From Anaerolinea sp. (GTDB lineage Bacteria > Chloroflexota > Anaerolineae > Anaerolineales > Villigracilaceae): a DNA stretch of 64,000 nt. Below, piece by piece: positions 16,240 to 23,738 of the stretch; the stretch's first letter is position 1, and each line of letters starts with the position of its first letter. Location: positions 62,001-126,000 of the forward strand of contig DYID01000003.1 of NCBI GenBank assembly GCA_020723805.1, written 5' to 3'. The translations under genes and the position numbers were made by a program. A model generated the notes under the pieces. It did no database searches. It was not told the origin of the DNA and worked only from the letters and a program-made list of their open reading frames with translations.

Positions 16240-18690
16240 ATGACTACATCCATCGGTGATTTACTGGATAGGTTGACAGTGCCGGGGGAGTTATACGAGA
16301 AACTGCCCGATAACACGGTTGTGTGTCATGCCTGCGGGCATCGTTGTAAAATTCGCGAGGGACGGCGGGGGATTTGTCAGGTGCGGTTCAACCAGGGCGG
16401 AGAGTTGCGCGTGCCGTATGGCTATGTGGCGGCATTGCAAAGCGACCCCATCGAGAAGAAGCCGTTCTTTCATGTTCTGCCCAGCGCCAACGCGTTGACC
16501 TTCGGGATGCTGGGATGCGATTTTCATTGCGGGTATTGTTTTACGGGGGATACGATGGTTGTCACCAGTCGAGGTCCCATGACGTTACGCGAGGCGTTTG
16601 AACTGGGCGGGGCTCGAATGAGACAACCGGATGGAGAGATTTCGTTCCCCTCTGGTTTGAAAGCAATCACTTCGGCAGGGGTGCTTAGAGAGGTGAAAGG
16701 CGTTTTTCGGCACCCCTATCAGGGCGACCTCATCAAGGTCAAACCGTATTATTTGCCTGCGCTTCGCTGCACGCCCGACCATCGCGTGTTTGCCACAGAC
16801 GATGTTTCGAAACCACCGGCGCTTACCTTTGCAAGGGATTTGACTACGAAACATTATCTGGCTGTTCCCAAAAATTACCGTTTTTCCTCGCCTCAAGTCA
16901 TTGACGTGGAGCATCTGATTGGCTCACATCAAATCACATATCGAACGCCGTGGAAACTTTCGAGTGAGGAAATGCAGAGGATTATGAATCTTTCGGCGGA
17001 AGGGAAACCCTCGCGCGAAATTGGGGAACTGTTTGGAAAGAGCGGTTCCTATATCCGTCATTTGCGGGGAAAAATCAGGCGAGGGAACGTCACCGCAGTA
17101 AAAACATCACAGCCGTATATCGAGGACGGATATTTACGGTTCCCCAATGAACGGCAGCCGGGGCTTCCTGTACAAATTCAATTCGACGCGGCGGCGGCAG
17201 AGTTGTTGGGGTATTATTGCGCCGAGGGTTCGATCGTGGCGGATAAAAACCGCCCCAACAGTTTCGCAATCAATTTCAGTTTTTCAAAACAAGAAACCGA
17301 ACTGGCAAACCGCGTACTTCAATTGCTCAAGACCTGTTTCGGCGTGGAAGGCAGGCTGGTTCATCGCGATACGACGCTGGCAGTTTCTGTTACAAAGGCT
17401 TCGCTGGCTTTGCTGTTCAAGGCTCTTGCCGGAGAGCGTTCCACACGAAAGCGCGTGCCGGAAATGCTTTTCGATGCGCCGCGCGAGGTGGTCGAGGCAT
17501 TCCTGAACGCCTACCTTCAAGGGGATGGGCATCGCTTTTCCAATGGAAAGGTAAGCGTAACAACGGTTTCGAAGGATCTCGCCTATGGCGTAGCCTGGCT
17601 GGCGCTCAAGTGTGGATACTTCCCATCTGTATATGATGCTGAAATGCCGGAGAGCGGGACAATTCAGGGGCGTGTTGTTCGCCGCGCCGCTCATCAATTT
17701 ACAGTGGTTTGGTATGAGAACCGCGAAGTGATGCGGAAGATTGTGGAAACAGACGAGTTTTATCTTGTCCCCCTGCGCGGCATCGAACGAGAAGCCTTCC
17801 AGGGTGATGTCTTCAATATGGAAGTGGAAGGCGAACATAATTATCTTGCCAACTTCTTCCTGGTTTCCAACTGCCAAAACTGGCTGACTTCCCAAGCCAT
17901 GCGTGACCCGGCGGCGGATGTGTCGGCGAATTACATTCGCAAGATCACGCCGCAGGAGATGGTGAATCTGGCGAAACGAACGAAGGCATCGGTGGTGGTT
18001 TCTTCTTACAATGAGCCGCTCATTACCAGCGAGTGGGCGGCGGCGATTTTCAAGGAAGCGAAGGCGGCAGGCTTGATGTGCGCGTATGTCTCGAATGGGA
18101 ACAATACGCCGGAAGTGATGGAGTATCTTGCGCCGTATCTTTCAGCGTACAAGGTGGACTTGAAGTGCATGAGCGATAAGAACTATCGTAAATTGGGCGG
18201 CGTTTTGCAAAACACGCTGGATGGCATCAAGCGCGCGAGAGAGATGGGCTTGTGGGTGGAGGTGGTGACTCTCGTGGTGCCGGGCTTCAACGATTCGAAC
18301 GAGGAGTTGTGGGACGCGGCGCGCTTCCTCGCCGGCGTCTCGCGCGACATCCCCTGGCACGTGACCGCCTTCCACAAGGATTACAAGATGACCGACCCCG
18401 ATAACACGGATGCCAAAACACTCCTGCGGGCGGCGGAAATCGGGCGCGAGGCGGGGTTGAAGTACGTGTATGCCGGGAATTTGCCGGGACAGGTGGGGGA
18501 TTATGAAGATACCTTTTGCGCAGAATGCAACCATCGGCTGATTCGGAGGCGGGGGTATGTCATCCTGGAGTATCACATTACGGGCGAGGGGACATGTCCG
18601 CAGTGCGGCGCAAAAGTGGCGGGGATCTGGCACAAGGATCCTTCGCAGGTGACCTTGAACGGGCTGGGGATTCCCCTGCCTGTGTACTAA
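16240..18690 (+). CDS. amrS: AmrS-type radical SAM enzyme precursor interrupted by an intein
   Basis: The 816-residue precursor comprises extein residues 1-99 and 545-816 (371 residues after splicing) and an intein at 100-544. The host starts with a Cys cluster (CHACGHRCKIREGRRGICQV), then the radical SAM motif CDFHCGYC. Its first two Cys are C93 and C97; the third is supplied only after splicing (C545, CQNW). Later blocks are SSYNEP, AYVSNGN and YKVDLKCM. The C-terminus has a zinc-ribbon-like CAECNHR...CPQCGAK. The extein resembles the AmmeMemoRadiSam radical SAM enzyme. No AMMECR1 or Memo gene is adjacent. The host cannot bind its 4Fe-4S cluster unless the intein splices. Confidence 0.9.
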   Translation: MTTSIGDLLDRLTVPGELYEKLPDNTVVCHACGHRCKIREGRRGICQVRFNQGGELRVPYGYVAALQSDPIEKKPFFHVLPSANALTFGMLGCDFHCGYCFTGDTMVVTSRGPMTLREAFELGGARMRQPDGEISFPSGLKAITSAGVLREVKGVFRHPYQGDLIKVKPYYLPALRCTPDHRVFATDDVSKPPALTFARDLTTKHYLAVPKNYRFSSPQVIDVEHLIGSHQITYRTPWKLSSEEMQRIMNLSAEGKPSREIGELFGKSGSYIRHLRGKIRRGNVTAVKTSQPYIEDGYLRFPNERQPGLPVQIQFDAAAAELLGYYCAEGSIVADKNRPNSFAINFSFSKQETELANRVLQLLKTCFGVEGRLVHRDTTLAVSVTKASLALLFKALAGERSTRKRVPEMLFDAPREVVEAFLNAYLQGDGHRFSNGKVSVTTVSKDLAYGVAWLALKCGYFPSVYDAEMPESGTIQGRVVRRAAHQFTVVWYENREVMRKIVETDEFYLVPLRGIEREAFQGDVFNMEVEGEHNYLANFFLVSNCQNWLTSQAMRDPAADVSANYIRKITPQEMVNLAKRTKASVVVSSYNEPLITSEWAAAIFKEAKAAGLMCAYVSNGNNTPEVMEYLAPYLSAYKVDLKCMSDKNYRKLGGVLQNTLDGIKRAREMGLWVEVVTLVVPGFNDSNEELWDAARFLAGVSRDIPWHVTAFHKDYKMTDPDNTDAKTLLRAAEIGREAGLKYVYAGNLPGQVGDYEDTFCAECNHRLIRRRGYVILEYHITGEGTCPQCGAKVAGIWHKDPSQVTLNGLGIPLPVY
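16537..17871 (+). mobile_element. Intein with LAGLIDADG homing endonuclease in AmrS
   Basis: The 445-residue intein begins with Cys1 (block A, CFTGDTMVVTSRG). Block B is LRCTPDHRVFATDD. Block F/G is FNMEVEGEHNYLANFFLVSN, and the next extein residue is Cys. Two dodecapeptide motifs, LLGYYCAEGS and FLNAYLQGDGH, mark a LAGLIDADG endonuclease. A helix-turn-helix-like stretch (EGKPSREIGELFGKSGSYIR) precedes it. The terminal Asn is present but the usual penultimate His is Ser (VSN). All frames are intact, so splicing and homing look possible. Confidence 0.92.
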
Positions 18691-18704
18691 ACATTCTTTT
18701 GCTG

Positions 18705-18710
18705 TATAAT
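18705..18710 (+). promoter_or_regulatory. Possible -10 box for the ABC transporter operon
   Basis: A TATAAT hexamer sits about 95 bases before the solute-binding protein GTG start, just after the amrS stop. No matching -35 is visible, so it is only a candidate. Confidence 0.4.
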
Positions 18711-18802
18711 TCGTCCACTAGCCGGAAGGAGGTGGCTTGCTGCATATACTTTTCCCCTTTTCCCATCTTGCAACCCATTCTACATTCTCTTGGAGGAGAA
18801 AC

Positions 18803-20602
18803 GTGAAACGAAACCTTTTTGCCTTACTTTCCTTGCTGGTGCTTGCCAGCCTGGCATTGGCAGCCTGCGGCGGTGCGGCAACTACAGAGGCGCCTGCCGA
18901 GGCGCCCACTGAAGCGCCCGCCACCGAAGTCCCCACCGAGGCGCCGGCTACTGAAGCGCCCACCGAAGCGCCTGCCGCTGAGCCAACCCCTGTTCCCGAT
19001 GTTCCGATTGCCACCTACGACGGCACATCGCTTTCCGTGCCGCCGGAGGAATGCAACGGCGATTACGCCGGTCTCATCCAGTCCGTCGTTGCGCAGGACG
19101 ACCACACCGTGGTCTTCACCCTCTGCCGTCCCGATCCCGCTTTCCTCTCGAAGATTGCCTTCAATGTATATGGCATCTATCCGTCCGAGTGGATTGAAGC
19201 GACCGCGGGCGATGGTCAGCGCACGAGCGAGGGCTTGGAAAAGCCCGTTGGCACTGGTCCGTACATGATCCAGGAATGGAAGCGCGGCGAGAGCGTCACC
19301 CTGGTTGCCAACCCCAATTACTGGGGCGAAGCGGCTAAAGCCGAAACCCTGGTCTTCCGCTGGTCCACTGAATCGGCGGCGCGCCTGCTCGAACTGCAAG
19401 CCGGTACGGTTGACGGCATTGACAACGTCGGTCCCGATGATTTCGAGACAGTCAAAGCCGACCCGAACCTGCAACTGGTGGAACGTCCCGCGTTGAACGT
19501 GTTCTACATCGGTATCACCAACACCGCTGCTCCGTTCGATAACATCCTGGTCCGCCAGGCGCTTGCCCAGGGCATTGACCGCCAGCGCATCGTGGATGAC
19601 TTCTATCCGCCCGGATCCGAAGTCGCTTCGCACTTCACTCCCTGCGCCATCCCGAACGGCTGCGTGGGTGATCCGTGGTACGACTTCAACCCCGAAGCCG
19701 CCAAGGCATTACTGGAGCAGGCTGGCTACAACGCATCCAACCCCTTCCCGAAGATCAAAGTCTACTACCGCGATGTGGTGCGTGCTTACCTGCCGCAGGT
19801 GAGCAATGTGGCGCAGGATATTCAAGCGCAATTGAAGGAAAACCTGGGCATCGAAGCCGAGGTTGTGGTGATGGAATCGGGCGCCTTTATCGAAGCGTCT
19901 ACATCCGGCTCGCTCACCGACGGTATCTACCTGCTCGGTTGGAACGCGGACTTCCCGCACGTTACCAACTTCCTCGATTATCACTTTGGCGCTGCCAACC
20001 CGCAGTTCGGTAAACAGTCTGAGACTTATACGGAATTGCTGGTGCAAGCCGCCCAAATCGCCGACCCGGCCGAGGCTGAACCGCTCTACGTACAAATTAA
20101 CAACGCCATCCGCGAATACGTCCCGATGATTCCGGTGGCGCACGGTGGTTCGGGCGTTGCTTACCGCGCTGACGTGATCAACCCGCAAGCCAGCCCGCTC
20201 GGCACCGAATTGTTCTACGCCTCCGACCCCGGTGGACGCGACACCTTCGTCTGGATGCAAAACGCCGAGCCCATCAGCCTCTTCTGCGCCGATGAATCCG
20301 ACGGCGAATCCCTGCGCGTCTGCGAGCAGGTGACCGAGGCGCTGTACTCCTACGAAATCAACGGCACTGCCGTGAAACCCGCTCTGGCTGAGTCCTGCAC
20401 TCCGAACGAAGACCTGACGGTCTGGACCTGCACTTTGCGCCAAGGCGTCAAATTCCACGACGGCTCGGACTTCGACGCCAAAGATGTGGTCGCCACCTTC
20501 AACATGGGCTTGAACATCGGTTCACCCTTCCACGTTGGCAACACCAACCTGTGGGAGTACTACGACTATCTCTGGGGTCTGATGAAGAAGCCCGGTAAAT
20601 AA
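18803..20602 (+). CDS. Family 5 ABC solute-binding lipoprotein with permuted domain order
   Basis: A 599-residue lipoprotein. GTG 18803 follows GGAGGAG, the lipobox is LALAAC and a repeated TEAPTEAPATE-type linker runs to about residue 70. Residues ~72-476 match the middle and C-terminal part of DppA/OppA-type proteins (HTVVFTLCRPDPAFLSKIAF, GTGPYMIQEW, NPNYWG, VRQALAQGIDR). Residues ~477-599 are what normally forms the N-terminus of such proteins (TFVWMQNAEPISL, ALYSYEINGTAVKPALAES, LRQGVKFHDGSDFDAKDV with FHDGS at 551-555). The whole family 5 fold is present in circularly permuted order. It binds an extracytoplasmic peptide or similar solute for the permeases downstream. Confidence 0.88.
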   Translation: MKRNLFALLSLLVLASLALAACGGAATTEAPAEAPTEAPATEVPTEAPATEAPTEAPAAEPTPVPDVPIATYDGTSLSVPPEECNGDYAGLIQSVVAQDDHTVVFTLCRPDPAFLSKIAFNVYGIYPSEWIEATAGDGQRTSEGLEKPVGTGPYMIQEWKRGESVTLVANPNYWGEAAKAETLVFRWSTESAARLLELQAGTVDGIDNVGPDDFETVKADPNLQLVERPALNVFYIGITNTAAPFDNILVRQALAQGIDRQRIVDDFYPPGSEVASHFTPCAIPNGCVGDPWYDFNPEAAKALLEQAGYNASNPFPKIKVYYRDVVRAYLPQVSNVAQDIQAQLKENLGIEAEVVVMESGAFIEASTSGSLTDGIYLLGWNADFPHVTNFLDYHFGAANPQFGKQSETYTELLVQAAQIADPAEAEPLYVQINNAIREYVPMIPVAHGGSGVAYRADVINPQASPLGTELFYASDPGGRDTFVWMQNAEPISLFCADESDGESLRVCEQVTEALYSYEINGTAVKPALAESCTPNEDLTVWTCTLRQGVKFHDGSDFDAKDVVATFNMGLNIGSPFHVGNTNLWEYYDYLWGLMKKPGK

Positions 20603-20625
20603 ATCGTGATTTGCAACGAGTAAGC

Positions 20626-20659
20626 AATACGGGATGGCGGCGTACCGCCATCCCGTATT
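20626..20659 (+). terminator. Intercistronic hairpin between binding protein and permease genes
   Basis: A perfect 15-bp stem, AATACGGGATGGCGG (20626-20640) with CCGCCATCCCGTATT (20645-20659), has a CGTA loop. No T-run follows; instead AAAGGAAAACCG leads to the permease ATG. Such hairpins usually stabilise the upstream mRNA or attenuate read-through, keeping the binding protein in excess over the permeases. Confidence 0.75.
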
Positions 20660-20674
20660 CACAAAGGAAAACCG

Positions 20675-21754
20675 ATGATACAGTATGTTACCCGGCGCAT
20701 CTTAGCCTCCATTCCGGTTTTGTTCGGCATCTTGTTCGTCACTTTTACGCTGGCGCGCGTCATTCCGGGCGATCCGTGCCGTGCCATTTTGGGCGAAAAA
20801 GCCACCGAGGCGGTCTGCGCCCGTTTTATTCAGGAAAAGGGACTGGACAAGCCAATCCTGACGCAGTTTGGGATTTATGTAAAAGAAATAGCGAGCGGAG
20901 ATTTTGGACAATCGCTTCGCCTGGGCTTGCCGGTCACACGGCTTCTCATCGAGCGCCTTCCAACTACAGTGGAGCTCAGTTTTGCCGCGCTTCTCGTCGC
21001 CATTCTGGTTGGCGTTCCGCTTGGAATCATTTCGGCTGTGAAGCACAATTCCTGGGTGGATGTGATTACCATGGTGTGGGCGAACATCGGAGTCTCCATG
21101 CCGGTCTTCTGGCTGGGCTTGATGCTGGCTTACATTTTTTCCTTGTTATTGAAAGACACACCCTTCTGGCTGCCTCCTTCCGGGCGCGTCAGCCCGGGCA
21201 TCCCGACTCCTTCCTTGGCAGAGGCATGGGGCTTGACCCTTCCTGAAGACAGCTTTTTGACGGGCTTTTTGAATTTCATCAGCGGTATGAACGTTTTGAC
21301 CGCCATTCTGACCGGTAATTGGGCGCTGCTAAAAGACGCTCTGCAACATCTCATCCTGCCCGCCGTGGCGCTGGGAACCATTCCCATGGCGTTGATTGCC
21401 CGCATGACACGCTCCGCCATGCTGGACGTGCTTGGTCAGGATTACATTCGTACCGCCCGCGCCAAAGGGCTGACGTACAGGCGGGTGGTGCTCAAACATG
21501 CCTTACGGAATTCGCTCCTGCCCTTAGTGACCGTCATCGGACTTTCGCTGGGGAGTCTGCTTGGCGGCGCAGTTCTCACTGAAACGATCTTCGGTCTTTC
21601 CGGCGTAGGGCGCACTCTCTACGAAGCCATCACCGCCCGCGATTACGGAATCGTGCAGGCGTTTACTGTCGTGATTGCCATCTTTTTTGTGGCAATCAAC
21701 CTGATTGTGGACATCTCCTATGCCTACCTCGATCCTCGCATTCGCCTTTCCTAG
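20675..21754 (+). CDS. ABC transporter permease, DppB/OppB family
   Basis: A 359-residue inner-membrane permease. It has the N-terminal YVTRRILASIPVLFGILFVTF of the DppB family, about six helices and the EAA loop near the C-terminal third (DYIRTARAKGLTYRRVVLKHALRN) that docks the ATPase. An insertion of about 60 residues between helices 3 and 4 (FLTGFLNFISGMNVL region) makes it slightly longer than E. coli DppB. AAAGGA precedes ATG. It is co-transcribed with the binding protein and the next permease. No ATPase gene is in the window. Confidence 0.93.
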   Translation: MIQYVTRRILASIPVLFGILFVTFTLARVIPGDPCRAILGEKATEAVCARFIQEKGLDKPILTQFGIYVKEIASGDFGQSLRLGLPVTRLLIERLPTTVELSFAALLVAILVGVPLGIISAVKHNSWVDVITMVWANIGVSMPVFWLGLMLAYIFSLLLKDTPFWLPPSGRVSPGIPTPSLAEAWGLTLPEDSFLTGFLNFISGMNVLTAILTGNWALLKDALQHLILPAVALGTIPMALIARMTRSAMLDVLGQDYIRTARAKGLTYRRVVLKHALRNSLLPLVTVIGLSLGSLLGGAVLTETIFGLSGVGRTLYEAITARDYGIVQAFTVVIAIFFVAINLIVDISYAYLDPRIRLS

Positions 21755-21763
21755 GAAACTGCC

Positions 21764-22723
21764 ATGACGGAAACACAACAAGTTGCCACCCTCGATGCCG
21801 AAGCAATTTCCATTCAGTCGGTCAGTCTATGGCGGATTACATGGCGGCGGCTGTTCCGCCGTCGTTCCGCGCTTGTGGGGTTGGGGATTCTGGGCATCCT
21901 GGTCTTCATCGCCTTGACCGCCCAGTGGCTTGCCCCCTATGATCCCATCCAATCCATGCGCGACGTGAAAGATTATCCAAGCGAATACATCAAACGCCGC
22001 CTGCCTCCCTGCATTCACCTGTTCGGCTGTCCCGAAGAACAGCCGCAGCATCTGGCAGGACTCGATGGAAACAACCGCGACGAGTTCAGCCGCCTGCTGT
22101 ATGGAACGCGCATCAGCCTGTGGATTGGCTTCTCCACTGTCACCTTTGCCATTGTCATCGGCACTGTCCTCGGCGCATTGAGCGGCTACTTCGGCGGCTG
22201 GGTGGACAATGCGATCATGCGTATCATGGATGTGCTGCTGGCATTCCCCTCGCTTTTGCTGGCGATTGCCATCGTGACCGTGCTGGGTCCCGGGCTAACG
22301 AATGCCCTGCTGGCGATTGGCATTGTCTCCATCCCCGCCTATGCCCGCGTGGTACGCGCCTCCGTTCTCTCGGTTCGCGAAATGGACTATGTCTCTGCCA
22401 CGCGCGCCCTGGGCGGTTCCAACTTTGACATTTTGTTCCGCCGCATCCTGCCCAACGCCCTGACGCCTCTCATCGTGCAGGGAACGCTGGGCATTGCCAC
22501 CGCCATTCTCGACGCGGCGGCTCTTTCCTTCCTCGGGCTGGGCGCTCAGCCGCCCATGCCAGAGTGGGGCTCGATGCTTGGCGCGGAGCGTAACCAGGTC
22601 TTCACTGCACCCCATCTGGTTTTCTTTCCAGGCATTGCCATTATGTTGACCGTGCTTGCCTTCAATCTGCTCGGCGACGGTCTGCGCGACGCGCTCGACC
22701 CGCGGCTGGCACACGTGAGTTGA
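21764..22723 (+). CDS. ABC transporter permease, DppC/OppC family
   Basis: A 319-residue permease with the DppC N-terminal pattern (FRRRSALVGLGILGILVFIAL, then LAPYDPIQSM). A periplasmic insert follows (IHLFGCPEEQPQHLAGLDGNNRDEFSR), then the LLYGTRISLWIGF block and the EAA loop DYVSATRALGGSNFDILFRRILPN. It pairs with the upstream DppB-type subunit, which ends nine bases before it. The nucleotide-binding subunits must be encoded elsewhere. Confidence 0.93.
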   Translation: MTETQQVATLDAEAISIQSVSLWRITWRRLFRRRSALVGLGILGILVFIALTAQWLAPYDPIQSMRDVKDYPSEYIKRRLPPCIHLFGCPEEQPQHLAGLDGNNRDEFSRLLYGTRISLWIGFSTVTFAIVIGTVLGALSGYFGGWVDNAIMRIMDVLLAFPSLLLAIAIVTVLGPGLTNALLAIGIVSIPAYARVVRASVLSVREMDYVSATRALGGSNFDILFRRILPNALTPLIVQGTLGIATAILDAAALSFLGLGAQPPMPEWGSMLGAERNQVFTAPHLVFFPGIAIMLTVLAFNLLGDGLRDALDPRLAHVS

Positions 22724-22760
22724 AACCAGACATCAAAATTTCATCAAGGAGGAGTTGAAG

Positions 22761-23273
22761 ATGAGATCGAAATTTCAGTGGTGGAAGTTGATTGTCGGCT
22801 ACCTGTTGTTCATCTTCTTTCACCAGGTCTATGATATTTTGGGCGGGAACCTGTGGGGGAGAATCCTCGGCGAGGGCATCGAATCCATCTATGCCCACAT
22901 GAAGATGTACTTCTACGCCTATCTGGTTGTGAGCGTCATTGACTATTTTCTGCGCCGCAGGCAGATTGACGCAGCATCGTCGTTCTGGACAACCCGCATG
23001 TTGATCGCTTCTTCCTTCCCTTGGATGTCCATTGCTATCTGGTTCATTCCGGTGGCTGCGGGCATCGAACTCGGCAGCAGGGAATTATTGTATTCACTAA
23101 CCATCACCGCCCTGGGGCTGTACTTCGCTTTCCGCCTGGATGAGGGACTCGAGGGCGTCAAATTCCGTCCCGCCTTGAACTCCCTGATCTGGCTGGCTTT
23201 TGCCGCGGCGGTGATTACCTATGTGGGCTTTTCCTTCCATGTGCCGGATAATTTCTTCATTGCCGTGGAATAG
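22761..23273 (+). CDS. Membrane protein of unknown function
   Basis: A 170-residue protein starting at ATG 22761, behind AAGGAGGAG. Five hydrophobic segments are visible (about 8-26, 46-62, 78-98, 106-124, 138-156). Charged loops contain YFLRRRQID and FRLDEGLEGVKFRP. I do not recognise the family. It lies 37 bases after the dppC-type gene in the same direction and may be the last gene of that transcript. Its stop is immediately followed by the decayed sortase fragment. Confidence 0.7.
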   Translation: MRSKFQWWKLIVGYLLFIFFHQVYDILGGNLWGRILGEGIESIYAHMKMYFYAYLVVSVIDYFLRRRQIDAASSFWTTRMLIASSFPWMSIAIWFIPVAAGIELGSRELLYSLTITALGLYFAFRLDEGLEGVKFRPALNSLIWLAFAAAVITYVGFSFHVPDNFFIAVE

Positions 23274-23486
23274 AGTGACCGCTTCACCATTCACACCTAT
23301 GGGCAGACTTACGCCTACGAAATCTGCGAGAATACCCGTCTGTAGGATTCGAACTGCGTGGAAAAGGTATTCAAGCACGAAGAACTGGACTGGGTGGCGC
23401 GGCTCACCTGCGAAGGCTACAATTCCCTGACAGGTGGTTACTTCTTCCGCCGAATGGTGCGCGCCGTGCTGGTGGAAATCAAATAG
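23274..23486 (+). pseudogene. Decayed C-terminal fragment of a sortase-domain protein
   Basis: Read from GAC at 23277, this encodes DRFTIHTYGQTYAYEICENTRL, then an in-frame TAG (23343-23345). It resumes as VEKVFKHEELDWVARLTCEGY...FFRRMVRAVLVEIK and a stop at 23484-23486. It aligns along its length with the last ~70 residues of the intact sortase protein encoded at 23739-25799. The N-terminal portion is absent, and the fragment abuts the stop of the preceding gene without a gap. It is followed by a terminator with the same stem as the one behind the intact gene. Confidence 0.88.
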
Positions 23487-23495
23487 GAAACGCAA

Positions 23496-23531
23496 CGTCC
23501 CGAAGGATCACACCCTTCGGGACGGCTTTTT
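23496..23531 (+). terminator. Terminator behind the sortase remnant
   Basis: CGTCCCGAAGG (23496-23506) pairs with CCTTCGGGACG (23514-23524) across a 7-base loop and is followed by GCTTTTTG. The same stem core recurs at 25802-25860 and 39576-39611. Confidence 0.85.
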
Positions 23532-23542
23532 GTCACTGGAGC

Positions 23543-23599
23543 AACCGCTGGTCGAGTAATGGCGCGCGTTCGCCGCGCCATGTATCGAGACCAGCGGTT
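23543..23599. repeat. REP-like two-part hairpin
   Basis: AACCGCTGGTC (23543-23553) pairs with GACCAGCGGTT (23589-23599). Inside it, ATGGCGCG (23559-23566) pairs with CGCGCCAT (23574-23581). Between the stems are GAGTA and GTATCGA. Read on the minus strand, the GGTCTCGATAC...TACTCGACC core matches the hairpin at 13691-13728. Confidence 0.7.
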
Positions 23600-23738
23600 A
23601 TCTTTGATCGCTCATCCCTTGTCTGGCGTCAAAATTTAGATAAAATTAATCCAATTCAAACATACCCGAACGGCAGAGAGACCCGCGCCCGCCAAGGTAT
23701 GTTTTTTTTGGATTCACACCTTGCCTTGAGGTACGGAC

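Noticed and set aside
18803-20602. Frameshifted or truncated ordinary solute-binding protein
   Set aside because: The frame is intact with signal, linker and stop. The missing N-terminal segment is present at the C-terminus, so permutation explains the layout better than decay.
20626-20659. Transcription terminator ending the binding-protein gene
   Set aside because: The stem is perfect but no T-run follows, and the permease Shine-Dalgarno is directly downstream. An mRNA-stabilising or attenuating hairpin inside the operon fits better.
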